DNA of 64,000 nucleotides from TMED14 sp002167805 (GTDB lineage: Bacteria > Bacteroidota > Bacteroidia > Flavobacteriales > Schleiferiaceae): contig CBFHHY010000001.1 of assembly GCA_965655795.1 (NCBI GenBank), positions 1-64,000 on the forward strand, written 5' to 3'. A program made the translations under genes and the position numbers. The notes beneath the pieces were generated by a model, which made no database searches, was not told where the DNA came from, and saw only the letters and a list, made by a program, of their open reading frames with translations. Shown piece by piece: positions 62,025 to 64,000 of this stretch. Each line of letters starts with the position of its first letter. The stretch's first letter is position 1.

Positions 62025-62852
62025 TTATTTATTTTGAATCCAAACATCCATTTGAGGGAATGCAATTGTAATATTATTTTTTCGAAATGCTTGGTCTATA
62101 CTATATCTTAATTCAGATTTTGTAAACTCAATTTTAAAAAGATTAGAACTATGAAAATTTGCATTGAACTCAAGGGAATTACTACCAAAGTTCAAGAATT
62201 GGATTGATGGAGCTGGTTTAGATTGTACGTCTTTATGCTCATTTAGGCATTGGATCAAAATTTTCTCTACTAAACGAGTGTCTGATCCATATGCCACTCC
62301 TACGGAAATATGAAATCTTGTGGAAGCGTTTTGATGACTCCAATTAATGACTCCTTGATTGGTAAGCTTACTATTTGGGAGAATTACGGAAATATCATCT
62401 CGGGTAGAAATTTTTGTGGTTCTAAGACTTACTTCCTTTACGATACCTATCATTCCATCAATCTCAATAATATCTCCAGCAGAGATACTTCTTTCCGAAA
62501 GAAGTATTATTCCTGAAATGAAATCTCTAAATGTATCCTGTAACCCAAGGCCTAATCCAACAAAGAGTGCCGTTGAGTATGCTAAAATCACCGTAATCTC
62601 TATTCCTGAAAAATCGAGAGTGAATAAGATAGTTATTATCCAAATAAAATAATTTAAGAGCTGCATTAGGGAATATGCGGTTCCCTGATCAACTCTTTTT
62701 CTTGAAACTGCTCGATTAAAAATTCTCTTAATTAAGTATGTGATTAAGCGAGCAAATGAAAGAATGAAAACTACTTGAATGATATCAAATAGGGATACAC
62801 TTATATTTTCATATTTAAAAATAACAAGTTCTAGAATATCGGAGAAGGTCAT
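62025..62852 (-). CDS. MscS family mechanosensitive ion channel
   Basis: A 275-residue small-conductance-type channel with three N-terminal transmembrane helices (about 18-38, 62-82 and 86-105) and the pore-lining, Gly/Ala-rich TM3 ending VGLGLGLQDTFRDFISGI. The MscS beta domain follows with GDIIEIDGMIGIVKEVSLRT and LPNSKLTNQGVINWS. It opens on osmotic downshock to release solutes. It follows the ABC permease gene by 11 bases on the same strand. Confidence 0.93.
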   Translation of the reverse strand: MTFSDILELVIFKYENISVSLFDIIQVVFILSFARLITYLIKRIFNRAVSRKRVDQGTAYSLMQLLNYFIWIITILFTLDFSGIEITVILAYSTALFVGLGLGLQDTFRDFISGIILLSERSISAGDIIEIDGMIGIVKEVSLRTTKISTRDDISVILPNSKLTNQGVINWSHQNASTRFHISVGVAYGSDTRLVEKILIQCLNEHKDVQSKPAPSIQFLNFGSNSLEFNANFHSSNLFKIEFTKSELRYSIDQAFRKNNITIAFPQMDVWIQNK

Positions 62853-62863
62853 TTATTTGTTGT

Positions 62864-64000
62864 TTATTTTCTTAGTATCCATTTATAAAGGTCTCTATAA
62901 TTTGCCTTTTTACCATAAGAAAGAATCCCAATTCGATAAATTCTTGCTGACACCCATGTAGTTCCAATAAAGCCTATAATTAAAAGTGAAGTGCTTAACA
63001 ATATTTCCCATGTTTCTACTCCTCCAAATGGGAGTCGAATCATCATTGCCATAGGCGAGCTAAAGGGAATAAATGATAACCACGTGGCGAGAGTTCCATT
63101 GGGTTCTTGCATCATCTGTCCGCCTAGCATTAACGTCAGTAGTAAAGGGATTGTTAGGGGAATCATAAATTGCTGCGTGTCAGCTTCGGCGTCAACAGCA
63201 GCCCCGACAGCCGCAAATAATGCTCCATAAAGGAGGTAGCCTCCAAGAAAATAAAAAATAAAAAAACCTATAAGTTTCGAAATATTAAAATTTTTCAAGC
63301 TTTCAATAACTTCATTAAGAGCATTTTGTGATTTCACATTTTGCATTACCAAATCTTCAGATGCGATTTGTGAAATATCAGATCCAATTAAACCAAAGCT
63401 TCCAGCGATAGAATAAATTATTGTGCTAAAAGCAATGAGAATTATAAATTGTAAAAGTCCCACTCCAGCAATTCCTATAATTTTACCTAAAAGAAGTTGT
63501 ATCGGTTTTACAGATGTTATGATCACCTCAACAATTCTCGAGGTTTTTTCTTCGATGACCCCACGCATTATTTGAGCTGAATAAAGAAAGGTAAACATGT
63601 AAATAAAAAAAGAAGCTCCAAATCCTATGGCCATCTTAAGAGGAAGAGAACTTGTCTCAGAGCCTTCTTCCGTAAGGTCTAGATTTTTAATATTTACAGT
63701 TGTAGTGGAATTTTTTACAATTGCAGGATCTACGCCGTTAATTTTAAATTTTTCTTCGGTAGCTAATTTCCCAAGACGTCTTTCTATGTCGCGGGTAAGT
63801 TCCATTCCAATATCTCCTTTGGAGTATAATCTCGTATTGCGAAGTATGAAATCGGGGTCGCCATTTATTGAAGGTGGAAGAAAAAGTAAACCATCATAAG
63901 TTTCTTTATCCCTAACTGCAGAAATGGCTGATTCTTCGTCAAACTCATCAGGGTTTAAATACTTAAAACTGTGTTTTGATATTTTTTCAGTCCCCACCAA
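62864..64000 (-). CDS. ABC-2 type transporter permease (partial, 5' end outside)
   Basis: The last 378 codons of a permease whose N terminus lies beyond the window end. An extracytoplasmic region (to about 120) is followed by about six transmembrane segments. RGVIEEKTSRIVEVIITSVKPIQLLLGKI near 145-173 (in parts) is the NatB/YhaP-type coupling motif found in Na+ or multidrug ABC exporters with DUF3526/ABC2_membrane_3 domains. The ATPase is not in view. It is probably co-transcribed with the mscS-type gene. Confidence 0.88.
   Translation of the reverse strand: MVGTEKISKHSFKYLNPDEFDEESAISAVRDKETYDGLLFLPPSINGDPDFILRNTRLYSKGDIGMELTRDIERRLGKLATEEKFKINGVDPAIVKNSTTTVNIKNLDLTEEGSETSSLPLKMAIGFGASFFIYMFTFLYSAQIMRGVIEEKTSRIVEVIITSVKPIQLLLGKIIGIAGVGLLQFIILIAFSTIIYSIAGSFGLIGSDISQIASEDLVMQNVKSQNALNEVIESLKNFNISKLIGFFIFYFLGGYLLYGALFAAVGAAVDAEADTQQFMIPLTIPLLLTLMLGGQMMQEPNGTLATWLSFIPFSSPMAMMIRLPFGGVETWEILLSTSLLIIGFIGTTWVSARIYRIGILSYGKKANYRDLYKWILRK

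Overview
The window looks like a core-genome segment of an AT-rich (roughly one-third G+C) member of the Bacteroidota, most likely a Flavobacteriales-type marine or freshwater bacterium. This rests on gliding genes gldF and gldG, the type IX secretion (T9SS) protein PorQ, a secreted protein with a T9SS C-terminal sorting domain, a type B L31, and characteristic neighbourhoods (accA-dnaB, lptF-tgt, serC-serA-DUF1015, ftsH-LUD-cdsA-psd, porQ-cmk). Several promoters match the Bacteroidota -7 consensus TAnnTTTG, and Shine-Dalgarno sequences are not evident. No species can be named from sequence reading alone. No insertion sequence, prophage, CRISPR array or tRNA gene was seen.

Layout. 1-682: 3' end of a 23S rRNA gene, a 5S rRNA gene and a strong terminator. 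747-8253: an outer-membrane barrel protein, then on the minus strand dnaB-accA and tgt-lptF-EamA. 8323-12472: rsmG (+), then pruA, a metallophosphoesterase and dnaN (-). 12485-16843: gliding-associated gldF-gldG-DUF4340 and a SAM hydrolase (-). 16917-23631: purC and a small barrel protein (+), then serC-serA-DUF1015-yggS and a DnaQ/GIY-YIG nuclease (-). 23709-27421: a secreted unknown protein, a ferredoxin, a divergent LuxC-type reductase, and a beta-helix lipoprotein. 27497-33148: rpmE2, a GlmU-like protein, lon, porQ and cmk (+). 33137-37557: rsfS-ftsH-LUD-cdsA-psd (-). 37657-44520: birA, pyrE/NUDIX, ddl-coaD, then PASTA-T9SS cargo-rluD. 44517-52824: an amidohydrolase and acyl-CoA synthetase (-), purL (+), pheT (-). 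52879-59170: a VTT membrane protein, recG, a sugar-1-phosphate transferase (+) and a two-domain glycosyltransferase (-). 59234-64000: a small acidic protein with a MATE exporter (+), a sigma-54-type response regulator, an MscS channel and a partial ABC permease (-).

Most genes are housekeeping: replication and repair (dnaB, dnaN, recG), purine, pyrimidine and serine synthesis, phospholipid and fatty-acid synthesis (accA, cdsA, psd), proteostasis (lon, ftsH), ribosome maturation and tRNA modification. The envelope theme is strong: LptF/G permease, T9SS, gliding components, Ddl, a PASTA protein, glycan-building enzymes and several exported proteins.

The most interesting signals are not a mobile system. 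First, perfect TAnnTTTG boxes sit exactly 4-5 bases before the start codons of several genes (tgt, pyrE, ddl, amidohydrolase, pheT; near matches at dnaN and the glycosyltransferase), which suggests leaderless mRNAs. Second, some familiar proteins have altered signature residues: Tgt lacks the three zinc cysteines, and the sigma-54-type regulator has GSFTSA instead of GAFTGA and no DNA-binding domain. Third, two glycosyltransferase families are fused in one 723-residue protein. Coding is compact, with several convergent genes overlapping at their stop codons. There is no gene-free stretch above 300 bases outside the rRNA region.
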